Below, piece by piece: positions 6,366 to 12,610 of a DNA stretch of 12,610 nt. Source of the DNA: CAYRGQ01 sp964444885 (GTDB lineage Bacteria > Bacteroidota > Bacteroidia > Sphingobacteriales > Sphingobacteriaceae). A model generated the notes under the pieces. The model saw only the letters and a list, made by a program, of their open reading frames with translations, searched no databases and was not told the DNA's origin. The stretch spans positions 1 through 12,610 of the forward strand of contig CAYUIZ010000089.1 in assembly GCA_964444885.1 (NCBI GenBank), in the 5' to 3' direction. A program made the translations under genes and the position numbers. Every line of letters begins with the position of its first letter. The stretch's first letter is position 1.

Positions 6366-6819
6366 TTGATTGATTTCGTGTGTTCGCTCCGAATGGTCGG
6401 CCAAAGGTGGTTAGTGTGATGCCATTGAAGGGTAGTAGTCTGGAAGGGGCCGCTCGCGAAAAACGGCAATTCGTTCGCTTTACCACCCGGCATTGACGCA
6501 CGGAAAACACCAATATCCTGTCGAAATTAAACCCAAGAGGAGCGGATACATCAAAGATACGATTTTTGCGTCATATTCCCTAATAACAACGATGGCCCGC
6601 CGAGTGAATATTGGGCGGCTTCCGAGGGCTAAATCACGGTTTCCCGCGTCACAGTCCCGATAAATCGCGGATAGGGAATGATCCCGCCCACGAAAAAAAA
6701 TCCAGGATACCGCAGCGGCCAAGTGGGACGCGTGCATTTGGCGGTGCCGACGAAAAAAAAGGCCGTCCCAATCGCGACGCTTGTCACTTTCAGAACAGCC
6801 CTTGGGGTGTGTAGCGTGT
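6366..6819. other. 454-bp intergenic region without a supported gene
   Basis: The left end should hold the promoter of the CSD gene and the right end the 3' flank of the small lipoprotein gene. Two identical ten-base words, CGAAAAAAAA, start exactly 60 bp apart at 6691 and 6751. On the minus strand they are T8 tracts, preceded only by weak stems (for example CGTC/GACG before the second, GGGA/TCCC after the first). No convincing terminator, tRNA or conserved reading frame was seen. Open frames here are antisense or overlap the lipoprotein gene. Confidence 0.5.
6402..6409 (-). promoter_or_regulatory. Weak -7-like box upstream of the CSD gene
   Basis: On the minus strand CACCTTTG differs at one position from TAnnTTTG and lies about 37 bases before the MARSQ start codon, the distance seen for the other candidates in this window. 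No clear -33 TTTG was found about 20 bases upstream, so this is tentative. Confidence 0.3.
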
Positions 6820-7197
6820 TTAGCGGCTGCAGTCCGCAGTCCAGGTGCCGCCGCTATTAACAACGAGCATATTGAGCGAGCTAGCCGTGATCGTGATTCC
6901 TTCGAGACCGTCGCCGATACTGACGTGCGTGTTGTTGTCACCTTCGCGGAATTTCACGCCCGTAATATCGGGAATGCCGCTCCCGAAAAGGAACGAATAG
7001 CTGTCGCCCACTTTAGCGACGGTGACGCGTCCGTCCTCGTCGACGATGGTCTCTTCGCCATCGGTAAACGAAATGGTGCCTTCATAGGTGCCAACAAACA
7101 GATCCGTGTCAGCGGGGTCTGTGTCTTTTTCGCATGATACCATAAACAGCATAGACACGACGACCAATGCTCCCATCATTTTCATTACATGTTTCAT
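6820..7197 (-). CDS. Small predicted lipoprotein, beta-rich, function unknown
   Basis: The 125-residue protein has a lipoprotein-type signal: MKHVMKMM, a hydrophobic core (about 9-20) and MVSC ending at Cys22. Met at the -3 position is less usual than Leu. The mature part begins EKDTDPADTD, a short acidic linker. It continues with alternating hydrophobic strands (FVGTYEGTISF 34-44, GRVTVAK, GITITASSLNMLV) and ends in GGTWTADCSR, with a second cysteine near the C-terminus. The pattern suggests a small beta-barrel or sandwich like many Bacteroidetes envelope lipoproteins, but I recognise no named family. It diverges from the WG-repeat genes (325 bp apart) and has no close co-directional partner. 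The first ATG was chosen; Met5, Met7 and Met8 are alternatives that keep the signal. Confidence 0.75.
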   Translation of the reverse strand: MKHVMKMMGALVVVSMLFMVSCEKDTDPADTDLFVGTYEGTISFTDGEETIVDEDGRVTVAKVGDSYSFLFGSGIPDITGVKFREGDNNTHVSIGDGLEGITITASSLNMLVVNSGGTWTADCSR

Positions 7198-7522
7198 AAC
7201 GTTCTCGTTTTGTTTCTACAGAAAGGATTGCAAAGAAAATACCAAACCACTGTCTGTCGTATTTTTCCGGTTGTTGTTTATGATGCGTAAATTACTGTTA
7301 TTCAGTTGAGGTTGGTGTGCGCATGTGCCGCGTTCGGGCAACACTTTAGGGCCTGCTTACAGGGCGTTCCTACGTGTGCATATCCGCCACAATGTGGTGC
7401 TTGCCCTACACATTGAACGGGTCTGTGGTGCATGAGCTCGTCGTGTAATATCCCTGATTTTCGTGGTTTCACGCGTGGTGCCGACTACGTAAATTTGCGA
7501 TGCTATATAAACGCGTCTAACT
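7198..7522. other. 325-bp divergent intergenic region
   Basis: This region separates the leftward lipoprotein gene from the rightward WG-repeat genes. Its right end holds a good promoter candidate (7467-7497). An 8-bp palindrome CACGCGTG (7470-7477) overlaps the start of that promoter's spacer, and an 11-base near-palindrome CCACAATGTGG lies about 90 bp further upstream (around 7387-7397). I saw no convincing promoter for the lipoprotein gene and no RNA gene. Confidence 0.5.
7467..7497 (+). promoter_or_regulatory. Candidate Bacteroidetes-type promoter of the WG-repeat operon
   Basis: TTTC (7467-7470, one mismatch to TTTG), a 19-base spacer and TAAATTTG (7490-7497, an exact TAnnTTTG) precede the first WG-repeat gene. 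The -7 box ends 25 bases before the ATG, giving a leader of about 20 nucleotides. Confidence 0.6.
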
Positions 7523-9838
7523 ATGAGGTTTGCTGCTTTTGTCGTCCTTTTTGTTGCTTGGTGCCTTCCTGCCTTGTGCCAGGAACACCCGTGGGTATCT
7601 TTCGATCGTATAGGCTTTGGGATGTCCGCCGATCTTTTTGAGGTCGCCAAAGACGGCAAGCATTATGTCTACCACGCAAAAAGCGGTGTGGTTGCCGATG
7701 CGACGGGAAACAGTGCGGCCGACATGACGGTCGTGATGAAGGACGGGCGATACGGGGTTATTCGCGATGACGGCGATTTGATTGTTCCATTCGAATATGA
7801 CAATGTCTGGCTCGAGAACGATTATTCCGGGCAATGGTATCCGGATATGCCGTATCATTACAAATTCGTCAGGGTGGAAAAAGCCAGCCGGTATGGTTTG
7901 GTGGATGAAGAGGGTCGTATGATTGTACCCCCGCAATATGATGACATACGCGTGGTGAGCGTGCATTTTATCGCGTTTAGGGAAGGGAACCGCTGGGGGT
8001 GGATCAACCCGGAGGATGGCAAGGTCGTGCAGCCGCCGGTCTATGACGAAATCCGCCGTTCGCCCGACCCGGCTTTCGCTATGGTCGTAACGGGAGACAA
8101 GCTGGGACTCGCAAGGCGGGACGGAACGACGGTCATCCCAATGGAACATAAGGGATTCCTCAGGTTTGTGTACTCCAAGGAGGCTACGTGGGTGTGGGGC
8201 AACCGGATGGAAGCGGAGCCTGGCGTTACGAGCGACGTACTTTATGACTTGGACGGCAAGGTGCGGCTCTCAGGCTTCTCGGGCTTGGAATCCCTTTACC
8301 ATGCTGATTTCATTAGGTTCGAAAAAGACGGACGCAAGGGTGCTGTGAATCCGCTGACCGACGAAATCGTCATCGAACCGGTTTACGAACGTATCGACGA
8401 CGGGGTACGGGGTCGTTTTAAGGTGTCGAAAGACGGGCTATATGGCGTGTTGGACGAACAAGGCAAGGTCATTGTGCCTGTGGTTTTTTCAAAAATCGAC
8501 TTTATCAATGTCGCTAACCAGACAAAAGCACCCGAGATGCGCCAACTTGCAAGCCCTAGGCACCCAACGCAACCCCACGATGAACGCCAAGCCGCGATAC
8601 GGCATTATCGTGAGTATATGGATAGCCAGTCCTATTTCATCCGCGTAGAGCGCGATGGAGGCCACGGACTGCTCGATTGGTCCGGCACGGTAGTGGCCTC
8701 CCCACAGGATTATGACGCGGTTCAGCTGACCTTCCACAAGCATCCATATATTATTGCCCAGCAACGGGACAGCGGTCATCACGCGATTTTGGATTCAGCA
8801 GGAAACACCATGGATGTGTTCCCTTACGGGTTGCGGTCCGGCTATGAATACAACGATGCGGCCATCGCGTACGACGGGGCGATTGCGAATCGGTTTGTCG
8901 TGTTTCGTAGGCCAATATCAGCGGACAGTCACCAAGCTGAAATCAGCTTATATGATTTGGAAACGGGAAAAATGACGGTGCCCATGGCACGCCAGCACGT
9001 GGAGTGGATCAGCCAGGAATATTTCAAAGTCCGTGAATGGGACACACGTAAAATTAGTCTTTATACCCGCGAGGGAGCGTTGTTGTTTTCAAGCAACGGA
9101 CCTGACGACCTCTCGTTGGTAGGCAGTAATCATCTCTTGTTACGCGAAGACCGGACGTATCGGTTGGTCAATATGGAAGGTGATACGTGCTACGAACATC
9201 CAGACTGGAGCGAGGGCCGCACATTTGCGCGACAGTTGTTTCCCCGTCCCGAAAGCGGGCAATCAGGCGTATTCCACCATGGGATGATGAAGCTACATGA
9301 ACAAGGAGCCAACGTGTTCGTCAACGAACGGTGCCAGGAGGTTGGCTTTGAGGACTACGATGCCGTGGATGATTTCTATATGGGAACAGCCTTTGTCGCC
9401 AAGGAAGTTCCCAGCGATGATGACTATCGCAGCTACGAATACCGCTACGGGATGATTGATGTCGGCGGCAACGAAATCTATCCCGTTGAGTGGGAGGCTA
9501 TTTCGGGATTTCGCGGCAACGACCAGTGGCGCGAGGTAGTGAAAGGAGGGAAACGGGGCCTAGTTGACCGCCAAGGCAACTACGTACTGCAGCCCGTTTA
9601 CGACTACATCGAATCGCCGGGGGACAGACCATATTTCGAAGTGAAAAAAGATGGAAAAGTGGGTCTTGTTGCTCGGGACGGAAGCATCGTTCTGGAGCCC
9701 CAGTTCGAACGCCTTCGCAAAAACCACGAAGGTAGGGACCGCACCTGGCCGGTCATTGCCGAAAAAGGCGATGGCGTTTTCGTCATCGATGAGCAGGGGC
9801 ATTACTTGCCCGTGCGCGCCGAAGCATTCACCTATTAG
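7523..9838 (+). CDS. Large exported WG-repeat protein (first of a tandem pair)
   Basis: The 771-residue protein carries a signal peptide, MRFAAFVVLFVAWCLPALCQ, probably cut near residue 19 or 20. The rest is mostly WG repeats (PF14903-type, about 22-25 residues, DGKxGLxDxxGxxVxPxxYDxI). Clear copies start near residues 74 (DGRYGVIRDDG), 121 (ASRYGLVDEEG), 155 (GNRWGWINPEDG), 191 (GDKLGLARRDG), 269 (DGRKGAVNPLTD), 304 (DGLYGVLDEQG), 378 (DGGHGLLDWSG), 676 (GGKRGLVDRQG) and 710 (DGKVGLVARDG). A degenerate copy ends the protein (ID-EQGHYLP, 755-763). A region without obvious repeats spans about 440-670. Such repeats probably form small beta-hairpin units in a solenoid or propeller-like array. 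No catalytic motif is visible. It is followed 24 bp later by a similar gene. Localisation is periplasm or outside. The function is unknown. Confidence 0.9.
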   Translation: MRFAAFVVLFVAWCLPALCQEHPWVSFDRIGFGMSADLFEVAKDGKHYVYHAKSGVVADATGNSAADMTVVMKDGRYGVIRDDGDLIVPFEYDNVWLENDYSGQWYPDMPYHYKFVRVEKASRYGLVDEEGRMIVPPQYDDIRVVSVHFIAFREGNRWGWINPEDGKVVQPPVYDEIRRSPDPAFAMVVTGDKLGLARRDGTTVIPMEHKGFLRFVYSKEATWVWGNRMEAEPGVTSDVLYDLDGKVRLSGFSGLESLYHADFIRFEKDGRKGAVNPLTDEIVIEPVYERIDDGVRGRFKVSKDGLYGVLDEQGKVIVPVVFSKIDFINVANQTKAPEMRQLASPRHPTQPHDERQAAIRHYREYMDSQSYFIRVERDGGHGLLDWSGTVVASPQDYDAVQLTFHKHPYIIAQQRDSGHHAILDSAGNTMDVFPYGLRSGYEYNDAAIAYDGAIANRFVVFRRPISADSHQAEISLYDLETGKMTVPMARQHVEWISQEYFKVREWDTRKISLYTREGALLFSSNGPDDLSLVGSNHLLLREDRTYRLVNMEGDTCYEHPDWSEGRTFARQLFPRPESGQSGVFHHGMMKLHEQGANVFVNERCQEVGFEDYDAVDDFYMGTAFVAKEVPSDDDYRSYEYRYGMIDVGGNEIYPVEWEAISGFRGNDQWREVVKGGKRGLVDRQGNYVLQPVYDYIESPGDRPYFEVKKDGKVGLVARDGSIVLEPQFERLRKNHEGRDRTWPVIAEKGDGVFVIDEQGHYLPVRAEAFTY

Positions 9839-9862
9839 CCATTTTAAACAAGCCGTTTTCTT

Positions 9863-12394
9863 ATGCAACCTATCATGCAGCGCGTTATCCTCTTTGGTTT
9901 TTTTGTGCTCATCGCCGCCACAAACACTGCACAAACTAAGGTCGAAAACGAACCATCCACGCAGCAAGCTACCCGCTTGGGGGTATTCCGTAACGGTTGG
10001 GCGTATGTTTCCCGAGACGGCGACGCGTTCTACATGAATACCCAAGGCGAAAAGATACGGACATGGGGCCCCAACGCCGCTGGGTTGGGCGATGCATTTG
10101 CTATTGAAAAGTACGGACAGGAATTGGCGGCACATCCGAATGCCCTGCGGGAGCCGGTCATCGGATTCGAGCAAAACGGCTTGCGTGGCATCCTGAATCC
10201 CAAAGGGGAGATACTCATCCCGGCCGCATATAGCGATGTGACGGTAGAAAGCGCGCAGTTCTGGACGCTCCATAAGGCGGGGAAAAAGGCGCTTTACTTG
10301 CCTGATGGCACAGTCACCGCCTTCTTTGACGACATTCGGTTTTTGGATGGGGTTTATTTTGATGTCAAGACGGGAGACGACTGGCACCTCTACCACCATC
10401 CCAGTGCGCACATCGTTACCCAATCTGGCTACGAAGGCTTTGATTATTGCGGTGGATGCGGTTCCCGCTCGCCCTATGTTTACGCAAAGAAGAACGGCAA
10501 GTGGGGCATCATCGACTGGGATGAAAATGTTTTAGTCCCTTTCGTGTATGACCACGCGCACCGCCACATGCGCAGCGATAATTGGGTAGCGTCATTCTCG
10601 AAGAATGGCCAGCCCCTTATCGTACATATTCCCACAAAACAGGAGTTTGATGGCGAGGCCGAACTGGTGTCCGGGGCGCTCATCGCCCGGCAAGACGGAA
10701 AGTACGGGGTTTACAACCCGAGGGGCGAGCTCGCTATTCCGTTTGCCTATGACCGGATCGAAGCACCGAACGACAATCACTTCCAGGGCTACTATGGACA
10801 TTATCTTGTTGTCGAAACAGCCGGTCTTAAAGGACTGGCGTGTTCCGACGGGGAAATCGTCGTGCCAGCCGAGTACGACGACGTGAAGGTCTACGATGAT
10901 TACGTCGTCGTGCGGAAGGGGAGTCTCACGTCGTTGTTCGTACGCGGCAGTTCCGAACCGCGTTTGCAGGTCGAGCATGGGGAGATTGCCCATGTCAACA
11001 GCTATTTTTATTCATCCGGAAGCAGGGGTCTTGCGATCTTCACGGTGAAAAAGCAAGCCTACTACGGGTTGTACTTTGCCGAATCCGGCGTATTTATCGA
11101 ACCCGGATTTTATGATATATCTTTGAAAAACAACGCCTATTTTCCGGATGGCGTAGTAATCGAAGCAGACCGTCAAGGCCAAAAAACACTCTTTGACACC
11201 AATGGCGACGCGATTTTGCCCTTTGGGGTGGAATCGTATGAAATGTATGACGTGGGGGGGCGGACGATGGTGTCCGTCGAGGTAGGGGGAAAGTGGGGGT
11301 TGTATGATGCCGAGAATAAAAAACAGATCATTCCTGCCCAATATTCCCGGTTTTTTCATCAACTGGGAGACGCTTCATCGCGCTTAATCCGGACCGCACT
11401 GCAAGAAGGCGGACAGCCGAGTCGCTATTTCGTCTACGATTACGAGGGCAATGAGGTCATTCCGGACCCACTCGTCAGCATAGAACCCATTGACAGCACC
11501 TATTACTTGATTGTGCGAGACAACGAGGGACAGAAACAGTATGCGGTTTTTAATAAGAATACCCGCACCCTGGAGCCGTTACCCTATCCGATGGTGAGCC
11601 TGTCGTCTTCACCGCGCCTGCTGGTGGTATTCGAAGACTCGCTCGTGGGGAAGCTCTATGATGTGGCCGCGCGTAAAACGCTCAAACGGAAGTATGACGT
11701 GTCTATGTTTATCGGTGAGGTGCTGGTACACGATGATCCCGATTCGGATGACGTGCCTTGGGAGCTTTCTTACTTTTCAAGGGGCTTTGCCCAGGTACGA
11801 AACGGGAAAGGGTGGGCCGGTATGATCAACGAGAAGGAGAAGGTGGTTGTCGAACCTAAGTTCGGTCAGGTGATCATGATTTCAGGGCAGTACGCGCTTG
11901 TGACCGAAGTGGAACCTCATACGGGGCGGATGTCTTCGTATTATATTGGGCTGGACGGTGAGCGGGTCTTTCCCGACGAATATGAGGTAGACGATATGTT
12001 TTTTTTCTTTACAGAGGACTATGCGGCGCCGGTGGTGACGCTTCAACGGGCCGATAATCCAACGCTGGTCGGCCTTGGTAACCTCGAAACCGGCAACATG
12101 CTTACCGAACCGGTGTACAGCAATATTATACCGGTGTATGGCCGGCCCCTTCTGTTGCTGATGCAGGATTTTGAAGATGAGGACCGCTTGTATAGTACCA
12201 TCCGAAAACACGGGCTGGCAACGAAAGACGGGGAAATATTGTTCGAGCCCATTTTTGACGAGATCGCTTTGGATGAAAGCTCGTACGACCGCTCGGTCGA
12301 TATATTTCCCCTTCTTGTGCGTGAAGGCGAGAAGTGGCGGTATATCAATGCCGACGGCAGTTATTTGCCTTTCGAAGGCGATGGCAGGCTGTGA
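9863..12394 (+). CDS. Large exported WG-repeat protein (second of a tandem pair)
   Basis: The 843-residue protein starts with a signal peptide (about 1-23, MQRVILFGFFVLIAATNTAQ; Met5 is an alternative start). WG-type units begin near residues 105 (NGLRGILNPKG), 210 (KNGKWGIIDWDE), 278 (DGKYGVYNPRG), 320 (AGLKGLACSDG), 399 (AYYGLYFAESG), 475 (GGKWGLYDAEN), 649 (KGWAGMINEKE) and 781 (RKHGLATKDG), most followed by VxPxxYD. It ends in NADGSYLPF, echoing DEQGHYLP at the end of the preceding protein. Near 445-463 LFDTNGDAILPFGVESYEMY resembles ILDSAGNTMDVFPYGLRSGY of that protein. These matches suggest the two are old paralogues. Cys196 and Cys199 form a CGGC motif in a loop before the 210 repeat, possibly a disulfide. 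The 24-bp gap implies one operon. No catalytic motif is visible and the function is unknown. Confidence 0.9.
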   Translation: MQPIMQRVILFGFFVLIAATNTAQTKVENEPSTQQATRLGVFRNGWAYVSRDGDAFYMNTQGEKIRTWGPNAAGLGDAFAIEKYGQELAAHPNALREPVIGFEQNGLRGILNPKGEILIPAAYSDVTVESAQFWTLHKAGKKALYLPDGTVTAFFDDIRFLDGVYFDVKTGDDWHLYHHPSAHIVTQSGYEGFDYCGGCGSRSPYVYAKKNGKWGIIDWDENVLVPFVYDHAHRHMRSDNWVASFSKNGQPLIVHIPTKQEFDGEAELVSGALIARQDGKYGVYNPRGELAIPFAYDRIEAPNDNHFQGYYGHYLVVETAGLKGLACSDGEIVVPAEYDDVKVYDDYVVVRKGSLTSLFVRGSSEPRLQVEHGEIAHVNSYFYSSGSRGLAIFTVKKQAYYGLYFAESGVFIEPGFYDISLKNNAYFPDGVVIEADRQGQKTLFDTNGDAILPFGVESYEMYDVGGRTMVSVEVGGKWGLYDAENKKQIIPAQYSRFFHQLGDASSRLIRTALQEGGQPSRYFVYDYEGNEVIPDPLVSIEPIDSTYYLIVRDNEGQKQYAVFNKNTRTLEPLPYPMVSLSSSPRLLVVFEDSLVGKLYDVAARKTLKRKYDVSMFIGEVLVHDDPDSDDVPWELSYFSRGFAQVRNGKGWAGMINEKEKVVVEPKFGQVIMISGQYALVTEVEPHTGRMSSYYIGLDGERVFPDEYEVDDMFFFFTEDYAAPVVTLQRADNPTLVGLGNLETGNMLTEPVYSNIIPVYGRPLLLLMQDFEDEDRLYSTIRKHGLATKDGEILFEPIFDEIALDESSYDRSVDIFPLLVREGEKWRYINADGSYLPFEGDGRL

Positions 12395-12421
12395 GCAGGC
12401 GGTCTGTTGCGCCGGTTTGTT

Positions 12422-12438
12422 GCGCCTTTAAACGGCGC
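12422..12438 (+). other. Short hairpin after the second WG-repeat gene
   Basis: GCGCC (12422-12426) pairs with GGCGC (12434-12438) across a 7-base loop, 27 bp after the WG gene stop. No T-tract follows, so it is at best a weak or factor-dependent terminator. A direct repeat of GTTGCGCC begins just upstream. Confidence 0.3.
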
Positions 12439-12446
12439 GGAGGTAC

Positions 12447-12610
12447 CTAGTCCTTGGTTTCAGACTCAAAAAAAACGCGGATCCCGAACCCCGAAAGTCC
12501 GAAATCCGCGTCGTGCTCGCGTTGCCTAAGCGCATCCAGCGCGAGACAATACCGATCGGGTGCACGACAAATCCTCACAAACCCGTGGTTGGTGTTGTCA
12601 CCGACCACTT
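12447..12610 (-). CDS. Partial reading frame at the right edge, C-terminus of an unrecognised protein
   Basis: A minus-strand frame enters from the right edge and stays open for 53 codons to a TAG at 12447-12449. The last full codon at the edge is 12606-12608. The visible peptide has protein-like composition with several aromatic and glycine residues and ends FGLSGFGIRVFFESETKD. Third codon positions are mostly G or C, as in the neighbouring genes, and the other two minus frames have stops within the first 36 bases. It converges on the second WG-repeat gene with a 52-bp gap. I do not recognise the family. The gene start and most of its length lie outside the window. The case is weakened by a terminator-like hairpin inside the frame (12468-12511). 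Confidence 0.55.
   Translation of the reverse strand, partial: VVGDNTNHGFVRICRAPDRYCLALDALRQREHDADFGLSGFGIRVFFESETKD
12468..12511 (-). terminator. Terminator-like hairpin with T8 tract near the right edge
   Basis: Read on the minus strand, ACGCGGAT (12504-12511) pairs perfectly with ATCCGCGT (12475-12482) across a 21-base interior. The second arm runs into a tract of eight T (12468-12475). This would serve a leftward gene. It lies inside an open frame that continues 18 bases past the T-tract to a stop codon, so either it is a terminator and the frame is chance, or it is coding sequence that happens to fold. Confidence 0.5.

Noticed and set aside
6366..6404. A 13-residue extension of the second cold-shock-domain protein
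   Set aside because: The family begins with MARSQ-type sequences, and the extra residues have no family resemblance.
6480..6941. A 153-codon minus-strand frame overlapping the end of the lipoprotein gene
   Set aside because: It overlaps the better-supported lipoprotein gene in another frame, is arginine- and cysteine-rich in the manner of shadow frames, and has no family motif.
9560..10423. A 287-codon minus-strand frame across the junction of the two WG-repeat genes
   Set aside because: It is antisense to both signal-peptide and repeat coding sequence, so it is a shadow frame.
7523..12394. Reading the repeats as WGR domains, as in poly(ADP-ribose) polymerases
   Set aside because: The units are about 22-25 residues with the WG-repeat signature followed by V-x-P-x-x-Y-D, unlike the larger WGR domain, and the proteins are exported.

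Overview
The window looks like a chromosomal stretch from a Bacteroidetes bacterium of medium GC content, most likely from or near the Sphingobacteriaceae. Three things point there. The small cold-shock protein has a Bacteroidetes-style sequence. The second cold-shock-domain protein has the lysine-rich N-terminus (MARSQETF...) typical of that phylum. Most starts lack a Shine-Dalgarno sequence, and several genes are preceded by boxes close to the Bacteroidetes promoter form TTTG-N(17-23)-TAnnTTTG. No tRNA, rRNA, CRISPR array, transposase or phage gene was seen. The taxonomic placement is inference.

Left part (46-3223, minus strand): three genes read leftward. First comes a Tm-1-like/UPF0261 protein (1952-3223), then a TIM-barrel PEP-hydrolase-like protein (858-1721), then an exported alpha/beta hydrolase (46-828). 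The first two correspond to the two halves of the plant Tm-1 virus-resistance protein, here as separate genes. A 90-bp imperfect palindromic element lies in the 230-bp gap between them.

Centre (3438-7197): yebC (3438-4190), a 63-residue cold-shock protein (4304-4495) closed by a textbook intrinsic terminator, and a three-histidine-box membrane fatty-acid desaturase (4677-5747) all read rightward. Facing them is a second cold-shock-domain protein (5838-6365) with a basic N-terminus and a (EEKT/A)5 tail made by a 12-bp tandem repeat. Together these look like an RNA- and membrane-adaptation neighbourhood, possibly for cold. After a 454-bp gap without a supported gene there is a small lipoprotein (6820-7197, minus).

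Right part (7198-12610): a 325-bp divergent intergenic region carries a good promoter candidate. It is followed by two very large exported WG-repeat proteins (771 and 843 residues) separated by 24 bp, very probably one transcription unit and probably old tandem paralogues. At the right edge a convergent minus-strand reading frame (12447 to the window end) appears to be the C-terminus of an unrecognised gene. It contains a hairpin plus T-tract shortly before its stop codon.

The candidates for undescribed biology are the Tm-1-like/PEP-hydrolase pair, whose bacterial role I do not know to be established, and the tandem WG-repeat secreted proteins. Neither can be assigned a mechanism from sequence alone.
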